Source: Sphingomonas guangdongensis
GTDB lineage: Bacteria; Pseudomonadota; Alphaproteobacteria; Sphingomonadales; Sphingomonadaceae
Length of the DNA stretch: 64,000 bases
Assembly: GCF_900199185.1 (NCBI RefSeq)
Contig: NZ_OBMI01000001.1
Span: 682,001 to 746,000, forward strand
Direction: 5' to 3'
Shown here piece by piece: positions 1-7,073 of the stretch. Position 1 is the stretch's first letter; each line of letters starts with the position of its first letter. The position numbers were made by a program, and so were the translations under genes. The notes under the pieces are model-generated. The model made no database searches. It was not told the DNA's origin and saw only the letters and a program-made list of their open reading frames with translations.

Positions 1-1343
1 GACGATTTGGCAAAGGCGCGCGCCAGCGTGATCTCGCCGGCGTAGCTGCCGCCGTCGTTCCTGGGGCTCCATTCACCGATCGTCACCGGCTCGTCGAGCA
101 CGGTGTCCTCCGGCGTCATCCCGCTCCGTAGCGCGGCCAGGTAGACGAACAGCTTGAAGGTGGAGCCCGGCTGCCGCTGCGCCTGCACCGCGCGGTTGAA
201 CGGCGACTCCTTGTAGTTCCGCCCCCCGACCATCGCGACCACGGTGCCGTCGGGGCGCATCGCGACCAGCGCCGCCTGTGCCTGGCGCAGCCCGGCGCGC
301 CTCACCGCGCGCTCGGCGAGACGCTGGAGCCGGGTGTCGAGCGTCGTGGTGACGGTGATCTCGTTGGCGATCTCACCCGATCGGTCGCGCGCCTGCGGCA
401 GCACCCAGTCAGCGAAATAGGTGCCGGTCGGCAGCGTCCGGGTCTTCTCGACCCGCAAGCGCGCGGGACCGACGTCGGCTGCCTCGGCGGCGGTCAGATA
501 GCCTTCCTCGCGCATCGCGGCGACCACCAGCTTCTGCCGCGCCCGCGCACCGGACAGGTTGACGGTCGGCGCGAGGCGCGAGGGCGCCTTGACGAGCCCG
601 GCAAGCAGCGCCGCCTGCGCGATCGTCAGGCGAGCAGGCGGACGGCTGAAATAGTGCCGCGAGGCGGCATCGAGCCCGTAGACATTGTCGCCGAAGTAGA
701 CGTTCGACAGGTAGCGGCTGAGGATCTCGTCCTTGGTCAGCCACGCCTCCAGCCAAAAGGAGATCATCAGCTCGCGCGCCTTGCGGCCGAAGGTGCGGTC
801 GGACGACAGGAAGGCGTTCTTGGCGAGCTGCTGGGTGATCGTCGATCCGCCCTCGCGCATCCCGCCGGCGCGGAGGTTGTTCCACATCGCCCGCGTGATC
901 CCGCGCGGGCTGACCCCCCAGTGACGATAGAAGCGCCGGTCCTCGATCGCCATGAACGCCTGCGGCACATGCTCCGGCAGCTTGGTCACGTCGACCGGAT
1001 CGCCGATGATCGCGCCGCGCCGGGCGATCGGTGTCCCGTCGGCGGCGAGCAGCGTGATCGAGGGCGGTGCGGGTGGCTTGAGCGAGCGCGACAAGGGCGC
1101 GGTCACCGCCAGCCAGCCGATCGCGAGCACCAGCAGGATGATGAGCGCGCCCGCCACGCGCATGATCCAGCGTCCCCAACGGAAGCGCCGCGGCGGCGGC
1201 CCCGCCGGGGGTGGCGGCGGATCGGTGGGGTGCGGCTGCTCGCCCCGTCCGCCCCAGCGCGGATGCTCGAAGCCGCCGAGCGGCTCGTCGGGCGTCTCGG
1301 CAGCGTGCCGGTCCGACCGGCTGAACAATGACCCCAGGCTCAT
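1..1343 (-). CDS. Class A penicillin-binding protein (PBP1A-type), 3' end outside window
   Basis: Bifunctional peptidoglycan synthase acting in the periplasm: glycan polymerisation plus peptide cross-linking. 447 codons are visible, read from an ATG at 1343; the carboxyl end lies beyond the left edge. Residues 1-57 are a Pro/Arg-rich cytoplasmic head, about 60-80 a single membrane anchor, then a GT51 transglycosylase domain with the catalytic-Glu motif IEDRRFYRHWG, followed by EGGSTITQQLAKN and EAWLTKDEILSRYLSN. The transpeptidase domain begins and shows the SxxK serine motif in PGSTFKLFVYLA. The later SxN and KTG motifs would be off the window, so completeness cannot be judged. The gene follows the HNH gene on the same strand after 41 bases that contain a perfect palindrome. 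The family call is firm; the subclass (PBP1A against PBP1C-like) is less so. Confidence 0.9.
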   Translation of the reverse strand, partial: MSLGSLFSRSDRHAAETPDEPLGGFEHPRWGGRGEQPHPTDPPPPPAGPPPRRFRWGRWIMRVAGALIILLVLAIGWLAVTAPLSRSLKPPAPPSITLLAADGTPIARRGAIIGDPVDVTKLPEHVPQAFMAIEDRRFYRHWGVSPRGITRAMWNNLRAGGMREGGSTITQQLAKNAFLSSDRTFGRKARELMISFWLEAWLTKDEILSRYLSNVYFGDNVYGLDAASRHYFSRPPARLTIAQAALLAGLVKAPSRLAPTVNLSGARARQKLVVAAMREEGYLTAAEAADVGPARLRVEKTRTLPTGTYFADWVLPQARDRSGEIANEITVTTTLDTRLQRLAERAVRRAGLRQAQAALVAMRPDGTVVAMVGGRNYKESPFNRAVQAQRQPGSTFKLFVYLAALRSGMTPEDTVLDEPVTIGEWSPRNDGGSYAGEITLARAFAKS

Positions 1344-1350
1344 CGCGCCT

Positions 1351-1368
1351 GTATTAGAACCCTAATAC
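1351..1368. promoter_or_regulatory. Perfect 7-bp inverted repeat ahead of the PBP gene
   Basis: GTATTAG-AACC-CTAATAC, perfect arms with a 4-base spacer, lies 8 bases before the PBP start codon and inside the 41-base gap after the HNH gene. It is strikingly AT-rich for this genome. It could be an operator for a dimeric regulator or a small RNA hairpin near the PBP ribosome binding region. No T-run follows, so it is a poor intrinsic terminator. Confidence 0.4.
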
Positions 1369-1384
1369 GCTGGCCGCAATGCCC

Positions 1385-1951
1385 TCAGGATTCGAGCTCG
1401 ATGTCCCAGTACAGCCAGTCGCGCCAGGTATCGTGGAGGTAGTTGGGCGGGAACGACCGCCCATGCTCCTGCAATTGCCAGCTGGTCGGACGGATCGGCT
1501 GGACGTGGAGCGGCATCTTCGCCTCGCGCGGGGTGCGCCCGCCCTTGCGCAGGTTGCACGGCGCGCAGGCGGTGGCGACATTCTCCCACGTCGTCCGGCC
1601 GCCGTACGCGCGGGGAACCACGTGGTCGAAGGTCAGGTCGCTGTGCGTCCCGCAATACTGACACGCGAACTTGTCGCGCAGGAACAGGTTGAAGCGGGTG
1701 AAGGCCGGAAACGCCGACGGCTTCACATACTGCTTTAGCGCGATGACGGAGGGCAGTTTCAGCGCATGGGTCGGGCTGCGCACCTCCCGCTCGTAGTGGG
1801 AGACGATGTCGACCCGGTCGAGGAACACGGCCTTGACCGCGGTCTGCCACGGCCAGATGGACAACGGGTAGTAGGACAGCGGCGTGTAATCGGCGTTGAG
1901 CACCAGCGCCGGACAACTGTCCGGGTGCCGCATCAGGTCGGGATGGAACAT
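1385..1951 (-). CDS. HNH endonuclease family protein
   Basis: 188 residues. The carboxyl half carries an HNH nuclease fold: a zinc-type CxxC knuckle (CQYCG, near residue 98), the core motif TFDHVVPRAYGG with catalytic His, the Asn of TTWENVATAC, and a second CAPCN knuckle. The amino half (LNADYTPLSYYPLSIWPW) matches the short chromosomal HNH proteins common in proteobacteria and cyanobacteria, whose physiological substrate is not established to my knowledge. The ATG at 1951 follows a run of Gs (GAGGGGGG) that can act as ribosome binding site. It lies head-to-head with gluQ across 90 bases. No partner methylase, phage or toxin gene is nearby, so a housekeeping nucleic-acid role is more likely than restriction. 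Confidence 0.88.
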   Translation of the reverse strand: MFHPDLMRHPDSCPALVLNADYTPLSYYPLSIWPWQTAVKAVFLDRVDIVSHYEREVRSPTHALKLPSVIALKQYVKPSAFPAFTRFNLFLRDKFACQYCGTHSDLTFDHVVPRAYGGRTTWENVATACAPCNLRKGGRTPREAKMPLHVQPIRPTSWQLQEHGRSFPPNYLHDTWRDWLYWDIELES

Positions 1952-2041
1952 GGACCCCCCTCAACTCACGCCGCCACCCTTTGCCGCACAGGATGACACG
2001 CGCATGACAGCATACCCGCGGACTCGCGGTCAAGCACCCGG

Positions 2042-2878
2042 ATGAGCGCGGTCGTCAGCCGCTTCGCGCCGAGCCCCACCGGCAGGCTGCATCTCGGCCA
2101 TGGCTATTCCGCCGTCCGCGCACACGATCTCGCCCGCGGCGCCGACGGCTCCTTCCTGCTGCGGATCGAGGATATCGACGGGACTCGCAGCCGAGACGAG
2201 CATGTCGCGACGATCTTGGACGACCTTCGCTGGCTCGGACTAGACTGGGACGGCCCGGTCGTGCGGCAATCGAGGCGGCTCGGCGCGTACGAGGCCGCAC
2301 TCGAACAACTGCGCAGGCTGGGCCTCCTCTACCCATGCTTCTGTACGCGCGCGGACATCGCGCAGAGCGCGAGCGCCCCGCACGGCCCCGGCGGCGCGCT
2401 GTACCCCGGCACCTGCCGCGGGATCGATGCGGGCGGGCGCATGGCGGAGCCGCACGCCTGGCGGATCGACATGGCCGCCGCGGTGCGCATCACCGGGCCG
2501 CTCACCTGGCATGACGCCCGGGCGGGCACCGTTGCGGCCGATCCGCTGGCGCACGGCGACGTGGTGCTCGCCCGCAAGGACGCGCCGGCGAGCTACCACC
2601 TGGCGGTGTCGGTCGACGACGCGTGGGCGGGCGTAACCGACGTTGTCCGGGGAGAGGACCTGTTCGCCAGCACCCATGTCCACCGACTGCTGCAGGCGCT
2701 GCTCGACCTGCCGACACCGGCCTACCACCACCATCCGCTCCTGACCGATGCCGGCGGGCAGCGGCTGGCGAAGCGCACCGGCGCTCCGTCGCTCGCCGAC
2801 CTGCGCGCCCGCGGCGAGGACGGGCGTGCGCTGGCGGACCGCTTGCGCGGCACTGGTATCTCGACCGAAAATGCCTAG
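2042..2878 (+). CDS. gluQ: Glutamyl-Q tRNA(Asp) synthetase
   Basis: 278 residues, the size of the truncated GluRS paralogue that lacks an anticodon-binding domain and glutamylates the queuosine base at position 34 of tRNA-Asp. The class I HIGH-like motif is RFAPSPTGRLHLGHG near the amino end. The specificity and ATP region follows (RIEDIDGTRS), then a zinc site formed by the YPCFCTR cysteines and the later YPGTC. The KMSKS-like loop is degenerate, RLAKRTG, near residue 245. The small HIG1-type gene starts 9 bases after its stop, so they are probably one transcript. queF and yhhQ elsewhere in the window are consistent with queuosine being made or salvaged here. I see no clear Shine-Dalgarno before the ATG. 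Confidence 0.92.
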   Translation: MSAVVSRFAPSPTGRLHLGHGYSAVRAHDLARGADGSFLLRIEDIDGTRSRDEHVATILDDLRWLGLDWDGPVVRQSRRLGAYEAALEQLRRLGLLYPCFCTRADIAQSASAPHGPGGALYPGTCRGIDAGGRMAEPHAWRIDMAAAVRITGPLTWHDARAGTVAADPLAHGDVVLARKDAPASYHLAVSVDDAWAGVTDVVRGEDLFASTHVHRLLQALLDLPTPAYHHHPLLTDAGGQRLAKRTGAPSLADLRARGEDGRALADRLRGTGISTENA

Positions 2879-2887
2879 ATTACTGCC

Positions 2888-3118
2888 ATGAACACGTTCC
2901 TCGTCCTGCTCCTGATCGCGGCGATGATCGCGACCCTGGTCGCGCTGGTGCGCGGCATTGTCACCTTCCTGAAGACGACGGAGGCAGAGCTGAAAGGCGG
3001 CGACGGCCCGAGCGCGTCGGCCCTGAAGTCGAACAAGATGATGCAGTACCGCATTTTCTTCCAGGCGCTGGCGGTGCTGATCGTCGTCGTGCTGCTGTTC
3101 GCTGCGGGCCGGACCTGA
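2888..3118 (+). CDS. Small HIG1-type twin-transmembrane protein
   Basis: 76 residues with two hydrophobic helices (about 3-27 and 54-73) separated by a charged linker. The segment ALKSNKMMQYRIFFQALAVL fits the HIG1 (hypoxia-induced gene 1) family, whose members associate with respiratory complexes in mitochondria and are widespread in alphaproteobacteria. In bacteria the role is largely unknown. It starts 9 bases downstream of gluQ, a pairing that need not be functional. The ATG has no strong ribosome binding site, so expression may depend on translation of gluQ. Confidence 0.78.
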   Translation: MNTFLVLLLIAAMIATLVALVRGIVTFLKTTEAELKGGDGPSASALKSNKMMQYRIFFQALAVLIVVVLLFAAGRT

Positions 3119-3138
3119 GCCGGGCAACGTACCGACGC

Positions 3139-3163
3139 TGAACCAAGCGGTTTAACCCACGTT
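3139..3163 (+). promoter_or_regulatory. EcfG-like promoter candidate upstream of egtB
   Basis: TGAAC, then 16 bases, then CGTT: one mismatch to the alphaproteobacterial general-stress sigma factor consensus GGAAC-N16/17-CGTT, and the base after the -35 is the commonly seen C. It sits about 77 bases before the preferred egtB start and points the right way. This is a motif match only. A short motif in a GC-rich genome can occur by chance, but two other intergenic regions here carry similar sites. Confidence 0.4.
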
Positions 3164-3239
3164 ATGGTGGAGCGGGGCGGACTGCTGATCTAGGTTGCGT
3201 CTCATTGGCCAGCGCGGTGTGGGCGAGGGAGAACAACCG

Positions 3240-4499
3240 GTGTCGACTCGTCCTGCTTCCCAACCGGCGTGCGACCTGCTGAGCGAGCGGTTCGCCGCCG
3301 TCCGCGCGCTGACGGAGGCGCTCGTCATGCAACTCTCCGACGCGGACGCCACCGTGCAGTCGATGCCCGATGCGTCGCCGGCCAAGTGGCACCTGGCGCA
3401 CTCCAGCTGGTTCTTCGAGACGTTCGTGCTGCGCGATTACGTCGCCGTCTACACCCTCCACGACGAGCGCTTTCCGTTCCTCTTCAACAGCTATTACGAG
3501 GCGGAGGGCAGCCGCCACGCCCGCGCCGCGCGCGGGCTCATCACCCGCCCGACATTGGCGGAGGTGATGGCCTACCGTGCCGGAGTCACGGCGGCGGTGC
3601 TCCGCGCGCTGCCCGACCTGCCGAATGAGGCAATCGCGCTGGTCGAGCTCGGCTGCCATCATGAGGAGCAGCATCAGGAACTGCTCGTCACCGACCTGCT
3701 TCACCTGTTCTCCTGCAACCCGCTCGAACCCGCCGTCTGGGCGCCCGCCCCCAAGCAGCCGGTCGCCGTACCGCCCCCGATACGCTGGATCGAGGGCGCT
3801 TCCGGGATCGTCGAGATCGGTCACGACGGCCGCGGTTTCGCTTTCGACTGCGAGGGCCCGCGTCACGCCACGCTGTTGGCGGCCCACGCGCTCGCCGACC
3901 GGACCGTCACCAACGGCGAGTGGGCCGCGTTCATCGCCGACGGTGGCTACCGGGAGCCGCGCCACTGGCTGGCGGACGGCTGGGCCTGGGTGCAGGCGGA
4001 GGCGATCACCGCTCCGCTCTACTGGCGCGAGGGTGACGGCCGATGGACCCGCTTCGGCCTCGACGGACGCCGCGCGATCGATCCGGCGGCACCGGTCACC
4101 CACGTCAGCTTCTACGAGGCGGATGCCTATGCCAGCTGGGCCGGCGCGCGCCTACCGACCGAGCCCGAGTGGGAGGCCGCCGCGTCTGCCCACGATCCGC
4201 ACGCCGGCAACTTTCTCGACAGCGGTGGCGCCGTAGAGCCGCGCCCTTCGACCAGTGGCCCCGCCTTCTTCGGCGACGTGTGGGAGTGGACCGGCAGCGC
4301 CTATCGCCCCTACCCCGGCTTCGTGGCCGCCGCCGGCGCGGTCGGCGAGTACAACGGCAAGTTCATGAGCGGACAATTCGTGCTGCGCGGCGGCAGCTGC
4401 GCAACGCCGCGCGGGCATGCGCGCGCGAGCTACCGCAACTTCTTCTATCCCCACCAGCGCTGGCAGTTCACCGGCGTCCGGCTGGCCAAGGACATCTGA
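3240..4499 (+). CDS. egtB: Ergothioneine biosynthesis protein EgtB (iron-dependent sulfoxide synthase)
   Basis: 419 residues from a GTG at 3240, chosen because GAGGGAG lies 8 bases upstream; an in-frame TTG at 3195 is possible but lacks such a site. EgtB joins trimethyl-histidine (hercynine) to a thiol with O2 to give a sulfoxide. The amino-terminal DinB-like domain has the histidines of WHLAHSSWFFE (about 50-60) and the HX3HXE motif HHEEQHQE (about 140-147) that would hold the non-haem iron. The carboxyl half is a formylglycine-generating-enzyme-like FGE-sulfatase domain (THVSFYEADAYASWAG, VWEWTGSAYRPYPGF, FVLRGGSCATP, and the terminal WQFTGVRLAKD). egtD follows one base after the stop. No egtA, egtC or egtE is in the window, so the thiol donor (gamma-glutamylcysteine or cysteine) cannot be decided. 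Confidence 0.93.
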   Translation: MSTRPASQPACDLLSERFAAVRALTEALVMQLSDADATVQSMPDASPAKWHLAHSSWFFETFVLRDYVAVYTLHDERFPFLFNSYYEAEGSRHARAARGLITRPTLAEVMAYRAGVTAAVLRALPDLPNEAIALVELGCHHEEQHQELLVTDLLHLFSCNPLEPAVWAPAPKQPVAVPPPIRWIEGASGIVEIGHDGRGFAFDCEGPRHATLLAAHALADRTVTNGEWAAFIADGGYREPRHWLADGWAWVQAEAITAPLYWREGDGRWTRFGLDGRRAIDPAAPVTHVSFYEADAYASWAGARLPTEPEWEAAASAHDPHAGNFLDSGGAVEPRPSTSGPAFFGDVWEWTGSAYRPYPGFVAAAGAVGEYNGKFMSGQFVLRGGSCATPRGHARASYRNFFYPHQRWQFTGVRLAKDI

Positions 4500-4500
4500 C

Positions 4501-5478
4501 ATGCTGAAGCAGGAGGCCGAGGACGGTCAGGCGAGTCTGGCCGACCCGCAGTTCCGCAGCGACGTGCTGACCGGGCTCGCCCTGCCGCAGCGCGCGATCC
4601 CGGCGCGCTGGTTCTATGACCGGCGGGGATCCGAGCTGTTCGAAGGAATCACAGCGCTGCCGGAGTATTATCCAACCCGCACGGAGATCGCGATCCTGCG
4701 GGATGTCTGCTCCGCCCTCGCGGCCCGCGTGCCCGCGGGTGCGGCGGTGGTGGAGTTCGGCTCCGGCTCTTCGACCAAGACGCCGCTGCTGCTCGGCTGC
4801 CTCGCACCCGCGGCGTACCTGCCGGTCGACATTTCCGGTGACTTCCTGCGCGAGAGTGCGGGCCGGATCGCCGCGGACTTCCCGGGCGTGCAGGTGACCC
4901 CGATCGAGGCGGACTTCACCCGCCCGCTGAAGCTGCCCCCCGCCGTCGCCGACCTGCCGAAGCTTGGCTTTTTTCCCGGCTCCACCATCGGCAACATGCT
5001 GGCGGTCGGCGCGGTCGACCTGCTCCGCTCGATGCGGGCGTCGCTCGGCGACGCCGCACTGCTGCTGATCGGGATTGATCGGATCAAGCCGGTCGAGGTG
5101 CTGATCCCGGCCTACGACGACGCGCAGGGCGTGACCGCCGCCTTCAACCTCAACCTGCTGCACCGGATCAACCGCGAGCTCGGCGGCACGATTCCGGTCG
5201 ACGCCTTTCGCCACCGCGCGCTCTGGAACGACGACCGCGCGCGGATCGAGATGCATCTGGAGGCGAGCCGCGATGTCGCCTTCGAGGTCGACGGCCGACC
5301 TTTCTCGATCGGGGCGGGCGAGACGATCCATACGGAGAACAGTCACAAGTACGGCCCGCGCGACGCCCGCCTGCTGCTGCGCGGGGGCGGCTGGACGCCC
5401 GTCGCCGAATGGACGGACGCGGAGGACAAGTTCGCGCTGATCCTGGCCGAAGCGCAGCCGGAGCGAAGCGCGCCGTAG
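4501..5478 (+). CDS. egtD: L-histidine N(alpha)-methyltransferase EgtD
   Basis: 325 residues. It trimethylates the alpha-amino group of histidine with S-adenosylmethionine to give hercynine, the substrate of EgtB. The ATG at 4501 follows the egtB stop by one base, which fixes the operon. Typical motifs: IPARWFYDRRGSELFE near the amino end, TALPEYYPTRTE, the SAM-binding VEFGSGSSTKT (about 82-92), LGFFPGSTIGNM, then AFNLNLLHRINRELGG, and HTENSHKYG near the carboxyl end. Length and motif order match the family throughout. A palindromic intergenic repeat begins 7 bases after the stop and separates it from the convergent kinase gene. Confidence 0.94.
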   Translation: MLKQEAEDGQASLADPQFRSDVLTGLALPQRAIPARWFYDRRGSELFEGITALPEYYPTRTEIAILRDVCSALAARVPAGAAVVEFGSGSSTKTPLLLGCLAPAAYLPVDISGDFLRESAGRIAADFPGVQVTPIEADFTRPLKLPPAVADLPKLGFFPGSTIGNMLAVGAVDLLRSMRASLGDAALLLIGIDRIKPVEVLIPAYDDAQGVTAAFNLNLLHRINRELGGTIPVDAFRHRALWNDDRARIEMHLEASRDVAFEVDGRPFSIGAGETIHTENSHKYGPRDARLLLRGGGWTPVAEWTDAEDKFALILAEAQPERSAP

Positions 5479-5484
5479 CAATTC

Positions 5485-5590
5485 GTCACCCCAGCGAAGG
5501 CTGGGGTCCATGTCTGACAGTGCAAGGTGTTATCGTCCGGCCCAGGACGAAACAGACATGGATGCCAGCCTTCGCTGGCATGACGGGGTG
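5485..5590. repeat. Intergenic palindromic repeat, CCAGCGAAGGCTGG type
   Basis: A roughly 106-base imperfect inverted repeat between the convergent egtD and kinase genes. The left arm has CCAGCGAAGGCTGG followed by ATGTCTG; the right arm has CAGACATGGATG followed by CCAGCCTTCGCTGG. Small hairpins nest inside the arms. The outer right sequence, ending in ATGACGGGGTG, recurs in reverse orientation at about 13503. As RNA it would fold from either strand, so it can also serve as a transcription barrier between convergent genes. Confidence 0.75.
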
Positions 5591-5592
5591 CT

Positions 5593-6630
5593 CTAAGCCA
5601 CTCCCGCCACCAGGCTTGCCCGCAGGCCGACGCCTGGCGACGCATAAGTAACGCTCGATTGCAGGCTCTGCGCCATCGCTCGGACCAGCTTGGTGCCAAG
5701 CCCCGTGCCCTTCGCCGCGGCGCCGGGGATGAGGCCGACGCCATCGTCCTCGACCGCAAGTTCGAACCGGTCCTCGCCCTGGCGGCGCAGCGCGACGCGG
5801 ATCTCGCCACCGGTGCCCTCGCCATAGGCGTATTTGCACGCGTTGCTGACCAGCTCGTTGACGATCACGCCGACCGAAACCGCGCGGTCGGTCGGGAGCC
5901 GCAGCGGCTCGCTCGTCACCAGGATGCGGTGGTCGCGCGACGTCGCCCAGGTCTGCGCGAGCTCGTCGACCAGCGCCGCCAGATACTCGGCCATCTCCAC
6001 CCCCTCGACGTCATTGGACGTGTAGAGCCGGCGGTGGACCTGCCCGATCGCGTCGATGCGCAGCTGGGTGTCCTTGAGCGCCGCCTTAGCCGCGCCTTCG
6101 GGAAGAGCATTCGACTGGAGCGACACGAACGCCGACACGAGCTGGAGCGAGTTGGCGACGCGGTGATTGACCTCGCGCAGCAGCGCCTCCAGCCGGGCGT
6201 TGGATGCGCGCAGCTCCTCCTCCGCCCGGTCCTTGGCGCGGGCGAGCTGCACCTTTTCCAGCGTATTGGTGATCGCCGCGGCGAACAGGTCGAAGAAGTC
6301 GTCGCCGACCGTCTTCACGACATAGTCCGCAGCGCCCGCCTTCATCGCGGCGATCGCGATGCGGCCTTCCTCCGAGCCGGTGACGTAAATGACGGGCGGT
6401 GCATCCGGCAGCGCGCGGAGCCGCTCCAGCGTCTGCAACCCGTCCATGCCGGGCATGTAATGGTCCACCGCCACCAGATCGAACCGTTCGGCCATCGCCA
6501 TGGCGAGCCCCTCCGCGCCACCATCGGCGAGGCTGACCGCAAAGCCGCGCCGCGTCAGTCCGCGCTCTGCCAGGCGGCGCAGCGCGGCGTCGTCGTCGAT
6601 GTAGAGGACGCGCGGGGCGCCGGCGGTCAT
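5593..6630 (-). CDS. Response-regulator receiver fused to HWE/HisKA_2 histidine kinase
   Basis: 345 residues. An amino-terminal receiver domain (1-125) has the acidic pocket YIDDD, the phospho-acceptor Asp in AVDHYMPGMDG, a conserved Thr in YVTGSEEG and Lys in YVVKTVGDD. A short coiled linker (ARAKDRAEEELRASNARLEALL) leads to a HisKA_2-type dimerisation domain with the phospho-His in LLREVNHRVANSLQLV, then an ATPase domain with the N box VIVNELVSNACKYAY and G boxes EDDGVGLIPG and GTGLGTKL. So it can receive phosphate and pass it on. There is no membrane segment, so it is cytoplasmic. Its start overlaps the stop of the upstream single-domain receiver (TGATG), making a translationally coupled three-gene relay with the CHASE3 kinase. 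The output is not visible. Confidence 0.9.
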   Translation of the reverse strand: MTAGAPRVLYIDDDAALRRLAERGLTRRGFAVSLADGGAEGLAMAMAERFDLVAVDHYMPGMDGLQTLERLRALPDAPPVIYVTGSEEGRIAIAAMKAGAADYVVKTVGDDFFDLFAAAITNTLEKVQLARAKDRAEEELRASNARLEALLREVNHRVANSLQLVSAFVSLQSNALPEGAAKAALKDTQLRIDAIGQVHRRLYTSNDVEGVEMAEYLAALVDELAQTWATSRDHRILVTSEPLRLPTDRAVSVGVIVNELVSNACKYAYGEGTGGEIRVALRRQGEDRFELAVEDDGVGLIPGAAAKGTGLGTKLVRAMAQSLQSSVTYASPGVGLRASLVAGVA

Positions 6631-7073
6631 CAGTCCTCCTGATCCGGAACCTGGATCACCGACAGGAAGAGGCCGAGCTGGCGGATCGCCTGGGCGAAGT
6701 TCTCGTAGTTGACCGGCTTGGTGATGTAGACGTTGCAGCCGAGGTCGTAGCAGCGCTGGATCTCCACCTTGTCGTCGGTGGTGGTCAGCACCACGACCGG
6801 CGTGCGGCGCACGGCCGAACCCTCCGCCTTGACCCTGGCCAGGATGTCGGTCCCGCTCATGTCGGGCAGGTTGAGATCGAGCAGGATCAGCGCCGGGCCG
6901 TTCAGCGCCGGCCCGGTCGCATCGTTGAACATGTAATCGAGCGCGGTGGTGCCGTCGGTGAAGTGACGGATCTCGTTGGAGATGCCGGCGCGGCGGATGT
7001 TCTTCTCGATCAGCCGGGCGTGACCCTCGTCATCCTCGATCATCACGATGGTGACGGACTGGTGCGCGTTCAT
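6630..7073 (-). CDS. Single-domain response regulator (Rcp1-like)
   Basis: 147 residues, a receiver domain with no DNA-binding output. Acidic pair in MIEDDEGHARLIEKNIRRAG, phospho-Asp in ILLDLNLPDMSG (about residue 68), Thr in VVLTTTDD and Lys in VYITKPVNYENF. The EDDEGHARLIEKN form and the loop around ALDYMFN are typical of the Rcp1 group, which usually work with phytochrome-like or CHASE3 histidine kinases. It lies between two kinases with overlaps on both sides (ATGA with the CHASE3 kinase, TGATG with the receiver-HWE kinase), so the likely job is shuttling phosphate between them. Confidence 0.9.
   Translation of the reverse strand: MNAHQSVTIVMIEDDEGHARLIEKNIRRAGISNEIRHFTDGTTALDYMFNDATGPALNGPALILLDLNLPDMSGTDILARVKAEGSAVRRTPVVVLTTTDDKVEIQRCYDLGCNVYITKPVNYENFAQAIRQLGLFLSVIQVPDQED

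Noticed and set aside
409..1179. A 256-residue minus-strand frame
   Set aside because: It is Arg/Ala/Gly-rich shadow of the penicillin-binding protein in another frame, with no domain signature.
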